A stretch of DNA of 12,681 bases. Source: an uncultured bacterium. GTDB lineage: Bacteria; Bacillota; Clostridia; Lachnospirales; Lachnospiraceae. Each line of letters starts with the position of its first letter. Position 1 is the stretch's first letter. Under the pieces are notes generated by a model. It was not told where the DNA came from, ran no database searches, and worked only from the letters and a program-made list of their open reading frames with translations. The stretch lies in NCBI GenBank assembly GCA_905214365.1, contig CAJMMH010000053.1, positions 1 through 12,681 on the forward strand. Direction: 5' to 3'. This document shows positions 6,075 through 12,681 of the stretch, one piece after another. A program made the position numbers and the translations under genes.

Positions 6075-7511
6075 ATGGCAGGAATCTATGAAACAGTCAT
6101 TGGTCTGGAGGTTCATGTAGAACTGGCTACCAAAACAAAGATTTTCTGCGGCTGTTCGACTGCGTTCGGAGGCAGACCAAACAGCCATACCTGCCCGGTC
6201 TGCACCGGTATGCCGGGATCGCTGCCGGTTCTGAACAAGCAGGTAGTAGAATACGCGATGGCGGTCGGCTTGGCGGCAAACTGCCAGATTAACCAGTACA
6301 GCCGCTTTGACCGGAAAAACTATTTCTACCCGGATAATCCGCAGAACTATCAGATTTCTCAGCTGTATCTCCCGATCTGCCATGACGGAGGAATCGAAAT
6401 TGAGGTAAACGGCCAGAAAAAGACCATCCGGATTCACGAGATCCATATGGAAGAGGATGCCGGAAAACTGGTGCATGACGAGTGGGAGGACTGCTCACTT
6501 GTCGATTACAACCGTTCCGGCGTACCGCTGATTGAAATTGTTTCCGAGCCGGATATGAGAAGCGCGGATGAGGTGATTGCCTATCTGGAAAAGCTCCGGC
6601 TGATTATCCAGTACCTTGGCGCGTCCGATTGCAAGCTGCAGGAGGGCTCGATGAGAGCGGATGTCAACCTGTCGGTTCACCGACCGGGGGAACCGTTCGG
6701 AACCAGAACCGAGACCAAAAACCTGAATTCTTTCAAGGCAATTGCAAGAGCAATTGAAGCGGAGCGCGCGCGCCAGATTGAGCTGATTGAAGAAGGAAAG
6801 CCGGTCATCCAGGAAACCAGACGATGGGATGACAATAAGGAATATTCCCATCCGATGCGTTCCAAGGAAGACGCGAAGGATTACCGGTATTTCCCGGAAC
6901 CGGATCTGCCGCCGCTTCAGATCAGCGATGAGTGGATTGCCAAATTAAAGGCGGCACAGCCGGAGCTCAGAGATGAGAAAAAGACCCGTTATCTGGCGGA
7001 ATACGGGCTTCCGGAATATGATGCCGATATCCTGACCAGTTCCAAACGTCTTGCCGACCTGTTTGAGCAGACCACCGCAATCTGCGGACAGCCGAAAAAG
7101 GTGTCCAACTGGCTGATGGGCGAGACGCTGCGCCTGATGAAGGAGAAAGGCGTGGAGGCGGATGATCTGAGCTTTTCGCCGGATCATCTGGCTGCGCTGA
7201 TTGAACTGGTAGAGAAGCAGACCATCAATGGATCGGCAGCAAAGGAAGTTTTTGAACAGATTTTCACCGATGATATTGATCCGGAAAGCTATGTAAAGGA
7301 GCACGGCCTTGCGATGGTCAGCGACTCCGGCGCGCTCAGAACAGCGGCGGAGACCGTTGTTTCGGCAAATCCGCAGTCTGTTGCCGATTATAAGGCAGGC
7401 AAACAGAAGGCAATCGGATTCCTGGTCGGACAGACCATGAAAGCAATGAAGGGAAAAGCAAACCCGGCAATGGTCAATGAGATTCTGAAAGAGATTCTTG
7501 ATCAGGCATAA
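6075..7511 (+). CDS. gatB: Asp-tRNA(Asn)/Glu-tRNA(Gln) amidotransferase subunit B
   Basis: GatB binds the misacylated tRNA, phosphorylates the Asp or Glu side chain with ATP, and amidates it with ammonia from GatA. The 478 residues show the cradle (kinase) domain with YETVIGLEVHVELATKTKIF near the N-terminus, and a zinc site from Cys25, Cys27, Cys40 and Cys43 (CGC...CPVC). They also show the VPLIEIVSEPDMRS and LQEGSMRADVN(L) catalytic segments and the KDYRYFPEPDLPPL signature. A helical domain and the YqeY-like tail that grips the tRNA elbow follow (about 400-478). The ATG at 6075 is chosen over an in-frame ATG at 6018, which lies inside gatA: the protein family starts here and AAAGGAGGG (6058-6066) is well placed. 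Only one base separates it from the gatA stop. The last codons overlap a probable sigma-G promoter for spoVAD. Confidence 0.97.
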   Translation: MAGIYETVIGLEVHVELATKTKIFCGCSTAFGGRPNSHTCPVCTGMPGSLPVLNKQVVEYAMAVGLAANCQINQYSRFDRKNYFYPDNPQNYQISQLYLPICHDGGIEIEVNGQKKTIRIHEIHMEEDAGKLVHDEWEDCSLVDYNRSGVPLIEIVSEPDMRSADEVIAYLEKLRLIIQYLGASDCKLQEGSMRADVNLSVHRPGEPFGTRTETKNLNSFKAIARAIEAERARQIELIEEGKPVIQETRRWDDNKEYSHPMRSKEDAKDYRYFPEPDLPPLQISDEWIAKLKAAQPELRDEKKTRYLAEYGLPEYDADILTSSKRLADLFEQTTAICGQPKKVSNWLMGETLRLMKEKGVEADDLSFSPDHLAALIELVEKQTINGSAAKEVFEQIFTDDIDPESYVKEHGLAMVSDSGALRTAAETVVSANPQSVADYKAGKQKAIGFLVGQTMKAMKGKANPAMVNEILKEILDQA

Positions 7512-7535
7512 AAAGTCCCCAAATCAGCCATACTA
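7506..7535 (+). promoter_or_regulatory. Probable sigma-G (forespore) promoter for spoVAD-spoVAE
   Basis: GCATA (7506-7510), an 18-bp gap, and CATACTA (7529-7535) match the Bacillus subtilis sigma-G consensus as I know it (GHATR, N18, CATNHTA) at every defined position. The -35 element overlaps the end of gatB, whose stop codon is 7509-7511. Transcription would start near 7542, leaving a leader of about 25 bases before the ATG at 7568. spoVA genes are sigma-G-dependent in B. subtilis, which supports the assignment. The match is seen; activity is inferred. Confidence 0.75.
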
Positions 7536-7567
7536 CCTTTGCGCGGAAATTGGCGCGGAAAGGCGGT

Positions 7568-8671
7568 ATGACTGTGAGACTGGGCAGTGCAAGTATACAA
7601 TTTGAACACGGGCCGTCAGTAATTGCGGCAGCTTCAGCTGTCGGGCCCAAAGAAGGAGAGGGGCCGCTTGGCCCCTTATTTGATTTTATCGACCGGGACG
7701 GAACGATGGAACAGAAAAGCTGGGAAGAGGCGGAAAGCGAGCTGCAGAAAAAAGCGCTGCAGCTTGCAGTGGAAAAGGCTGCGGTGCCGCGGAACCGGAT
7801 CCGGTATCTGTTTGCCGGAGACCTGCTCGGACAATGCGTGGCATCCTCTTTTGGCCTGAAGGAGACAGCCATTCCGCTGTTCGGCCTGTACGGGGCGTGC
7901 TCGACGATGGGCGAGTCCCTCTCCCTGGCAGCCATGACGCTTGCAGCCGGGTATGCGGAGTATGTGCTTTGTGTGACAAGCAGTCATTACGCATCGGCCG
8001 AGCGGCAGTTCCGCTTCCCGTCCGACTACGGGAACCAGCGTCCGGCAAGCGCAACCTGGACTGTAACCGGTTCCGGCGCAGTGGTGCTTGGGGCTGAGGA
8101 TGGTTCTGGAACAGAACGTATCGGTACGGTACAGAATGGCGGCGGTGCAGACGAAAGCGGCGGCACAGGCAATGCCGGCAATAGAATAGTGAGGATTACC
8201 GGGATTACAACAGGAAAAATTGTGGACTATGGCGTGAAGGATTCGATGAATATGGGGGCGGCAATGGCTCCTGCCGCTGCTGATACGATCTGTCAGCATT
8301 TTGAGGATTTCGGCACGGAGCCGAAGCAATATGACAAGATCATCACCGGCGACCTTGGGACGGTCGGGCAGAAAATTCTGCTTGATCTGGCGATGGAGCG
8401 AGGCTTTGATCTGAGAGGCCGCCACACCGACTGCGGAATCGAAATTTATCAGGCAGAGAAGCAGGACACACATGCCGGAGGAAGCGGCTGCGGTTGCAGC
8501 GCGGTGGTGTTCGCGTCGTATATTCTGCCGCTTTTGGCGCGCGGCGAATGGAAACGGGTGCTGTTTGTACCGACCGGCGCACTGCTGTCCAAAATCAGCT
8601 TCAATGAAGGAAAAACCATTCCAGGCATTGCGCATGCGGTGCTGCTGGAGTCAGAGGAGGGCGGACTGTGA
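7568..8671 (+). CDS. spoVAD: Stage V sporulation protein AD (dipicolinic acid-binding SpoVAD)
   Basis: SpoVAD is a thiolase-fold protein on the forespore inner membrane that binds dipicolinic acid for uptake into the spore and release at germination. Family marks in the 367 residues include SAVGPKEGEGPLG (24-36), FAGDLLGQ (82-89), FGLYGACSTM (105-114), SSHYASAERQFRFPSDYGNQRP (138-159), ATWTVTGSGAVVL (162-174) and SMNMGAAMAPAAADT (226-240). SpoVAD is usually about 340 residues; here a Gly/Asn/Glu-rich insertion (about 177-206) lies between two strands. ATG at 7568 is preferred to a TTG at 7550, because homologues start near it and GGAAAGG (7556-7562) lies five bases before it; this binding site is weaker than those of neighbours. 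It lies 56 bp after gatB, behind a sigma-G-like promoter, and overlaps spoVAE by four bases. spoVAC, its usual upstream partner, is absent. Confidence 0.95.
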   Translation: MTVRLGSASIQFEHGPSVIAAASAVGPKEGEGPLGPLFDFIDRDGTMEQKSWEEAESELQKKALQLAVEKAAVPRNRIRYLFAGDLLGQCVASSFGLKETAIPLFGLYGACSTMGESLSLAAMTLAAGYAEYVLCVTSSHYASAERQFRFPSDYGNQRPASATWTVTGSGAVVLGAEDGSGTERIGTVQNGGGADESGGTGNAGNRIVRITGITTGKIVDYGVKDSMNMGAAMAPAAADTICQHFEDFGTEPKQYDKIITGDLGTVGQKILLDLAMERGFDLRGRHTDCGIEIYQAEKQDTHAGGSGCGCSAVVFASYILPLLARGEWKRVLFVPTGALLSKISFNEGKTIPGIAHAVLLESEEGGL

Positions 8672-9024
8672 ATTATCTGATTTCATTTCTGATCGGCGGC
8701 GCGATCTGTGCGTTGGTACAGCTTTTGATGGACCGAACAAAACTGCTGCCTGGAAGGATTATGGTTCTGCTTGTTGTATCCGGAAGCATTCTCGGCGCGC
8801 TCGGCGTGTATGAGCCGTTTCAGGAATGGGCAAAATCCGGGGCGGGGATTCCGCTTCTCGGCTTTGGAAATACGATGTGGAAAGGCGTAAAAAAGGCCAT
8901 TGACGAAGAAGGGCTTCTTGGATTATTCAAGGGTGGTCTGACCGCTGGTTCTGCCGGGATCACAGCGGCGCTTGTATTCGGATATCTGGCATCGCTTGCG
9001 GCAAAGCCAAAGCTGAAAAAGTAA
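8668..9024 (+). CDS. spoVAE: Stage V sporulation protein AE (SpoVAEb-type membrane protein)
   Basis: This 118-residue hydrophobic protein matches SpoVAE (SpoVAEb), a forespore inner-membrane component of the SpoVA dipicolinic acid channel. It has about three membrane segments: 2-21 (NYLISFLIGGAICALVQLLM), 31-48 (IMVLLVVSGSILGALGVY) and about 86-112 (FKGGLTAGSAGITAALVFGY onward), and ends with a lysine-rich tail KPKLKK. Family motifs include the MDRTKLLPGRIM turn, LGVYEPF, and GFGNTMWKGV. The start is GTG at 8668, overlapping the spoVAD stop (GTGA, 8668-8671); AGAGGAGG (8653-8660) sits seven bases before it, so the two genes are translationally coupled. No terminator is obvious downstream before the glpK promoter, so forespore transcription could run into glpK. 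Confidence 0.92.
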   Translation: MNYLISFLIGGAICALVQLLMDRTKLLPGRIMVLLVVSGSILGALGVYEPFQEWAKSGAGIPLLGFGNTMWKGVKKAIDEEGLLGLFKGGLTAGSAGITAALVFGYLASLAAKPKLKK

Positions 9025-9037
9025 CATTGCAGGTCGC

Positions 9038-9066
9038 TTGTGCTTCCATTCATAGTCTGCTATAAT
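9038..9066 (+). promoter_or_regulatory. Promoter of glpK (extended -10)
   Basis: A perfect -10 TATAAT (9061-9066) with an extended TGC (9058-9060) follows a poor -35 TTGTGC (9038-9043) at a 17-bp spacing. Transcription would start near 9073. I see no cre-like catabolite operator or antiterminator structure in the roughly 55-base leader. Confidence 0.72.
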
Positions 9067-9127
9067 ACAGAGGAAAACAATGTGCTGCGGGGCACACATC
9101 CCGCGCATGTCAGGAAGGATGGAAGGA

Positions 9128-10636
9128 ATGGCAGAAGCAGGCGAAAACAGAGGATACGTGATGGCTTTGGATCAGGGAACGACAAGTTCCCGGTGTATTT
9201 TATTTGACCGGAACGGAACCATCTGCAGCGTAGCGCAGAAGGAGTTTGCACAGTATTTTCCGAAGCCGGGGTGGGTGGAGCATGATCCGATGGAGATCTG
9301 GTCCTCCCAGTACAGCGTGATGATGGAGGCAATGACCAAGATCGGGGTAACGGCGAAGGATATCGTCTCCATCGGAATCGCAAACCAGAGAGAGACAACG
9401 ATTATTTGGGACAAAGAAACGGGAGAGCCGGTATATCCGGCGATTGTATGGCAGTGCCGCAGAACCAGTGACATGGTCAACGATTTGATGAAACAGGGAT
9501 ACCGAACAATGTTCCGTGAAAAAACGGGGCTGATTCCGGACGCGTATTTTTCTGCGACCAAGGCAGCATGGATTCTGAAATATGTAGATGGCGCCAGAGA
9601 AAGGGCGGAAAACGGACAGCTTTTGTTTGGAACAGTGGATACCTGGCTGATCTGGAAGCTGACCGGAGGCCGCGTTCATGTGACAGACTATACCAACGCG
9701 TCACGGACCATGCTCTATAACATTCATACGCTGGAATGGGATGAAGAGCTGTTGAAGCTGTTCGGGATTCCGCGTTCAATGATGCCTGAGGTAAAGCCGA
9801 GCAGCTGCCGGTACGGAGAAACCGATCCGGCACTGACTGGCGTTCCGATTCCAGTCTGCGCGGCGGCCGGCGATCAGCAGGCAGCATTGTTTGGTCAGTG
9901 CTGCTTTGAATCCGGACAGATGAAAAATACATACGGAACCGGCTGCTTCCTATTAATGAATACCGGCGATCAGGCAGTACAGTCTGAGCATGGACTGGTG
10001 ACAACACTGACTGCGGGAACCGGAAAGCCGGGATACGCGTTGGAGGGCAGTGTATTTGTAGCAGGAGCGGTAATTCAATGGCTGCGGGATCAGCTTGGAC
10101 TGATCCGGCGCGCTTCTGATACAGAGGAAATTTGCATGTCTGTGCCGGATACGGCAGGCGTCTTTCTGGTTCCGGCGTTTACCGGGCTTGGCGCGCCGTA
10201 TTGGAACCAGGAAGCAAGAGGCGTGATGACCGGTCTGACCAGAGGCGCTTCATCTGCGCATCTGATCCGGGCAGCAGTGGAATCCATGGCGTACCAGGTA
10301 CATGATGTTGTCCGCGCGATGGAGCAGGACTGCGGAATCCGGATTTCAGATCTGCGTGTGGACGGCGGCGCAAGTGCCAACAATTTCCTGCTGCAGTTCC
10401 AGTCAGATATTCTGGACGTAGCAGTGCAGCGGCCAAAGTGTACAGAAACAACCGCGCTCGGAGCGGCATACCTTGCGGGTCTTGCGGCGGATTACTGGAG
10501 CAGTAAAGAAGAGCTGAAGGAAAACTGGCAGCAGGAACGGTGCTTTTTGCCGCAGATGAAAGAGGAAGAGCGGGAAGAAAAGAAACAGGGCTGGAAAAAG
10601 GCGGTTGCCTGCGCGGTATATGAGGCAGGGCTGTAA
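9128..10636 (+). CDS. glpK: Glycerol kinase
   Basis: GlpK is the cytoplasmic FGGY-family kinase that converts glycerol plus ATP to glycerol 3-phosphate, trapping glycerol taken up by GlpF. With the chosen start it has 502 residues, normal for the family. Visible marks are YVMALDQGTTSSRCILFDR near the N-terminus, GWVEHDPMEIW (48-58), QRETTIIW (87-94), WQCRRT (108-113), the catalytic aspartate in AAGDQQAALFG (Asp249), KNTYGTGCF, and GLGAPYWNQEARG followed by GLTRG. In-frame ATGs at 9080, 9107 and 9119 exist. The 9128 start is preferred because AGGAAGG (9112-9118) is nine bases upstream, the family begins a few residues before YVMALDQG, and 9080 would lie almost at the transcript start. The histidine that HPr phosphorylates in enterococcal GlpK appears to be replaced by alanine (Ala235). 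No glpF or glpD is adjacent. Confidence 0.97.
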   Translation: MAEAGENRGYVMALDQGTTSSRCILFDRNGTICSVAQKEFAQYFPKPGWVEHDPMEIWSSQYSVMMEAMTKIGVTAKDIVSIGIANQRETTIIWDKETGEPVYPAIVWQCRRTSDMVNDLMKQGYRTMFREKTGLIPDAYFSATKAAWILKYVDGARERAENGQLLFGTVDTWLIWKLTGGRVHVTDYTNASRTMLYNIHTLEWDEELLKLFGIPRSMMPEVKPSSCRYGETDPALTGVPIPVCAAAGDQQAALFGQCCFESGQMKNTYGTGCFLLMNTGDQAVQSEHGLVTTLTAGTGKPGYALEGSVFVAGAVIQWLRDQLGLIRRASDTEEICMSVPDTAGVFLVPAFTGLGAPYWNQEARGVMTGLTRGASSAHLIRAAVESMAYQVHDVVRAMEQDCGIRISDLRVDGGASANNFLLQFQSDILDVAVQRPKCTETTALGAAYLAGLAADYWSSKEELKENWQQERCFLPQMKEEEREEKKQGWKKAVACAVYEAGL

Positions 10637-10826
10637 GTGGTTTTGAGGATTGCGGGAGTGCGAAGCATGCGGTAATCTGATCTCAGAATGACGGAGTATG
10701 GATTATTCTGGTCCGATGATGACAGAGACGCGATGGAGCTGTCAATCAGCGGACGTGGAATGCGCCCGACTTTGAATAGTTATATGTATGGAAACGGAAA
10801 ATTTAGGCGGCAGCCCTGCTTGATGT
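10637..10826 (+). other. Intergenic stretch after glpK with no convincing gene
   Basis: Between the glpK stop and the shared terminator I see no recognisable gene. The longest candidate is a 46-codon ORF (10688-10828, starting MTEYGLFWSDDD) that lacks a ribosome binding site and runs into the terminator stem; it resembles nothing I know. It may be decayed coding sequence or plain untranslated 3' RNA. Confidence 0.5.
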
Positions 10827-10868
10827 AAAAATGGCATCGAAATCATTGCAGTTTCGATGCCATTTTTT
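10827..10868. terminator. Bidirectional rho-independent terminator between glpK and pyrG
   Basis: A perfect stem of 16 bp (10827-10842 with 10852-10867; the core is ATGGCATCGAAA and its complement) encloses a 9-base loop. It has T at 10863-10868 for the + strand, and the mirrored A run gives a U tract for the minus strand. It therefore can end both glpK and pyrG transcripts. About 55 bp of unremarkable sequence separates it from the pyrG stop. Confidence 0.92.
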
Positions 10869-10923
10869 ATAAGCGCAATTCTGTACCAGACACTCCATTC
10901 AGCGCACAGACAGCAGATAATAG

Positions 10924-12549
10924 TTACTGTTCGTTTCCATTATGAGAATCCCGGTAATCAAGCGCCGCCGTGATGAATCCCTTGAACAGCGGATGCGGGC
11001 GGTTCGGACGGGACTTTAACTCCGGATGTCCCTGCGTTCCGATGAACCACGGATGCTCCGGAAGCTCGATCATCTCGACAATTCTGCCGTCCGGAGACAG
11101 ACCGGAAAGCTTCATGCCGTGAGCAGTCAGCGCGGTGCGGTACTCATTGTTGACCTCATAGCGGTGACGATGGCGCTCATAGATCAGATCCTGGCCATAC
11201 AGCTGATATGCTTTCGAGGTAACATCCAGAGCGCACGGGTAGGATCCGAGACGGAGGGTTCCGCCGATGTTGGTAATGCCGTTCTGGTCAGGCATCAGGT
11301 GGATGACCGGATGGGTGGTCTGCGGGTTCAGCTCAATGCTGTGCGCGTCCGGAAGATTCAGGATGTGGCGGGCAAACTCAACAATTGCCATCTGCATGCC
11401 AAGGCAGAGTCCAAGGAACGGGATTCCGTTTTCTCTCGCGTAGCGGATCGCGGAAATCTTTCCTTCAATGCCGCGGTCGCCGAAGCCGCCGGGAACCAGG
11501 ATACCGGAAACGTCACCGAGCAGCTCAGCCGCGTTGTCATCGGTTACGGTTTCCGAATCAATCCACTTGATATTAACTTTGGCGCGGTTGGCAACGCCGC
11601 CGTGCTTCAGCGCTTCGACAACACTGATGTACGCGTCATGCAGAGAGATATACTTGCCGACCAGAGCAACCGTAATCTCGGTCCGCGGATGCTTCCAGGC
11701 GTCAACCATCGCCTTCCACTCGGTCAGGTCAGGCTCGCGGTGCGGAAGCTCCAGGCAGTCGCACGCAACGTCAGCCAGATGCTCTTCCTCCATCATCAGC
11801 GGAACCTCGTACAGGACACTGCAGTCCAGGTTCTGAAGAACATGCTCCTGCGGTACGTTGCAGAACAGGGCAATCTTGGCGCGCAGGCCGTCATCCATCG
11901 GATGCTCAGTACGGCACATAATCACATCAGGCTGGATGCCCATTCCCTGCAGCTCTTTTACACTTGCCTGTGTCGGCTTGGTTTTCATCTCGCCCGACGC
12001 GGACAGATACGGAATCAGTGTAACATGGATCAGCATGGAATTGCCGCGTCCGACTTCGCGCTGGAACTGGCGGATTGATTCTAAGAACGGCTGGCTTTCG
12101 ATATCGCCGACTGTGCCGCCAATTTCAATGATCGCGATTTCCGTTTTGTCGGAGGAAAAATTGCGGTAAAAACGGGACTTGATTTCGTTTGTAATATGAG
12201 GAATTACCTGTACCGTACCGCCGCCGTAATCGCCGTGGCGCTCTTTGTGAAGGACAGACCAGTATACCTTTCCGGTCGTGACATTGGAGTTCATGTTCAG
12301 GCTTTCGTCAATGAAGCGCTCATAATGTCCGAGGTCAAGATCGGTTTCTGCACCGTCGTCTGTAACAAAAACTTCACCATGCTGTACCGGGTTCATCGTA
12401 CCAGGGTCAATGTTGATATAGGGATCAAACTTTTGCATGGTAACAGAATAGCCGCGGGCTTTGAGCAATCGTCCGAGAGATGCTGCGGTGATGCCTTTGC
12501 CCAGGCCGGATACAACTCCGCCGGTTACAAAAACGTATTTTACAGGCAT
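10924..12549 (-). CDS. pyrG: CTP synthase (glutamine-hydrolysing)
   Basis: PyrG makes CTP from UTP, ATP and glutamine-derived ammonia, the last step of de novo CTP synthesis. The 541 residues are full length. The N-terminal amidoligase domain (about 1-266) has the P-loop SGLGKG (14-19), the FDPYINIDPGTMNPVQHGEVF region and the GDYGGGTVQVIPH motif. The class I glutamine amidotransferase domain (about 290-535) has the nucleophile Cys382 in FLGLCLGMQ with partners His508 and Glu510 in TQGHPELKSRP. The start is fixed by the MPVKYVFVTGGVVSGLGKG N-terminus and AGGAGG eight bases upstream (12558-12563 on the minus strand). It is convergent with glpK. The roughly 48-base leader shows neither a G-run transcript start nor a hairpin-plus-T terminator, so the CTP-sensing attenuation known for Bacillus subtilis pyrG is not apparent. 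Confidence 0.98.
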   Translation of the reverse strand: MPVKYVFVTGGVVSGLGKGITAASLGRLLKARGYSVTMQKFDPYINIDPGTMNPVQHGEVFVTDDGAETDLDLGHYERFIDESLNMNSNVTTGKVYWSVLHKERHGDYGGGTVQVIPHITNEIKSRFYRNFSSDKTEIAIIEIGGTVGDIESQPFLESIRQFQREVGRGNSMLIHVTLIPYLSASGEMKTKPTQASVKELQGMGIQPDVIMCRTEHPMDDGLRAKIALFCNVPQEHVLQNLDCSVLYEVPLMMEEEHLADVACDCLELPHREPDLTEWKAMVDAWKHPRTEITVALVGKYISLHDAYISVVEALKHGGVANRAKVNIKWIDSETVTDDNAAELLGDVSGILVPGGFGDRGIEGKISAIRYARENGIPFLGLCLGMQMAIVEFARHILNLPDAHSIELNPQTTHPVIHLMPDQNGITNIGGTLRLGSYPCALDVTSKAYQLYGQDLIYERHRHRYEVNNEYRTALTAHGMKLSGLSPDGRIVEMIELPEHPWFIGTQGHPELKSRPNRPHPLFKGFITAALDYRDSHNGNEQ

Positions 12550-12604
12550 AGATAATTCCTCCTTAGATTAGAATAAACAGTGTGGGTCAAAAAATACGCA
12601 ATTT

Positions 12605-12633
12605 ATTATACACCAAAGAGACGTGAAATCCAT
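12605..12633 (-). promoter_or_regulatory. Probable pyrG promoter
   Basis: Read on the minus strand, TATAAT lies at 12610-12605, with a poor -35 (ATGGAT, 12633-12628) at 17 bp. Upstream, 12635-12652 is a run of T, AC and A on the + strand, likely bent DNA or an UP-like element. A second TATAAT (12667-12662) lies further upstream at the window edge and could be an alternative -10. Start of transcription from the nearer one would be about 12598. The region 12565-12681 holds no gene. Confidence 0.6.
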
Positions 12634-12681
12634 CTTTTTTTACAAAAAAAAATTTAAAGAAATTATAAAAAAGCAGGCGGT

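Noticed and set aside
7676..8635. Long open frame on the minus strand opposite spoVAD (319 codons)
   Set aside because: It is antisense to a clearly recognisable SpoVAD, and its translation is rich in Cys, His and Arg with no known domain.
9080..9127. Earlier ATG for glpK at 9080
   Set aside because: AGAGG precedes it at a good distance, but the extended -10 TATAAT at 9061-9066 would start the transcript near 9073, leaving no room for that binding site. Homology also begins later.
10688..10828. 46-codon ORF after glpK
   Set aside because: It has no ribosome binding site, ends inside the terminator stem, and has no recognisable sequence.
11026..12078. 350-codon open frame on the + strand opposite pyrG
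   Set aside because: It is antisense to a full-length CTP synthase with intact catalytic residues, and its translation resembles no family.

Overview
The window looks like a chromosomal segment of an endospore-forming Clostridia (Firmicutes), most likely Lachnospiraceae-like. The support is a spoVA gene pair with a forespore-type promoter, a T-box riboswitch, strong AGGAGG-type ribosome binding sites, and a non-discriminating archaeal-type AspRS linked to gatCAB. Family placement is inference; no rRNA or other marker is present. All genes run on the + strand except pyrG at the right end. I see no mobile element, CRISPR array, tRNA or rRNA.

Left part (1-2340): the 3' end of dnaK, then dnaJ, form the end of a heat-shock operon. 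A long imperfect hairpin fills the dnaK-dnaJ gap. A small ABM-fold (quinol-monooxygenase-like) gene follows, then a short intergenic stretch with mutually exclusive hairpins.

Centre (2364-7511): a consensus-like promoter drives a T-box leader whose specifier loop carries GAAC, which can be read as GAA (Glu) or AAC (Asn). The leader ends in a textbook antiterminator/terminator switch. It controls aspS2-gatC-gatA-gatB, the complete two-step route to Asn-tRNA(Asn): the non-discriminating AspRS makes Asp-tRNA(Asn), and GatCAB amidates it. GatCAB can also make Gln-tRNA(Gln) from Glu-tRNA(Gln), so an Asn/Glu-sensing leader would fit the pathway. A dual-codon T-box of this kind has, to my knowledge, been described for the equivalent Clostridium acetobutylicum operon; this window appears to hold a relative of it.

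Right-centre (7506-9024): spoVAD and spoVAE (dipicolinic acid channel/uptake proteins of the forespore) sit directly behind gatB with no spoVAC. A sequence matching the sigma-G consensus (GCATA, 18 bp, CATACTA) overlaps the gatB stop codon, which would give these sporulation genes their own forespore promoter inside a housekeeping cluster.

Right (9025-12681): glpK (glycerol kinase) with an extended -10 promoter; a stretch of about 190 bp with no convincing gene; a bidirectional terminator between convergent glpK and pyrG; and pyrG (CTP synthase) on the minus strand with its AT-rich promoter at the window edge.
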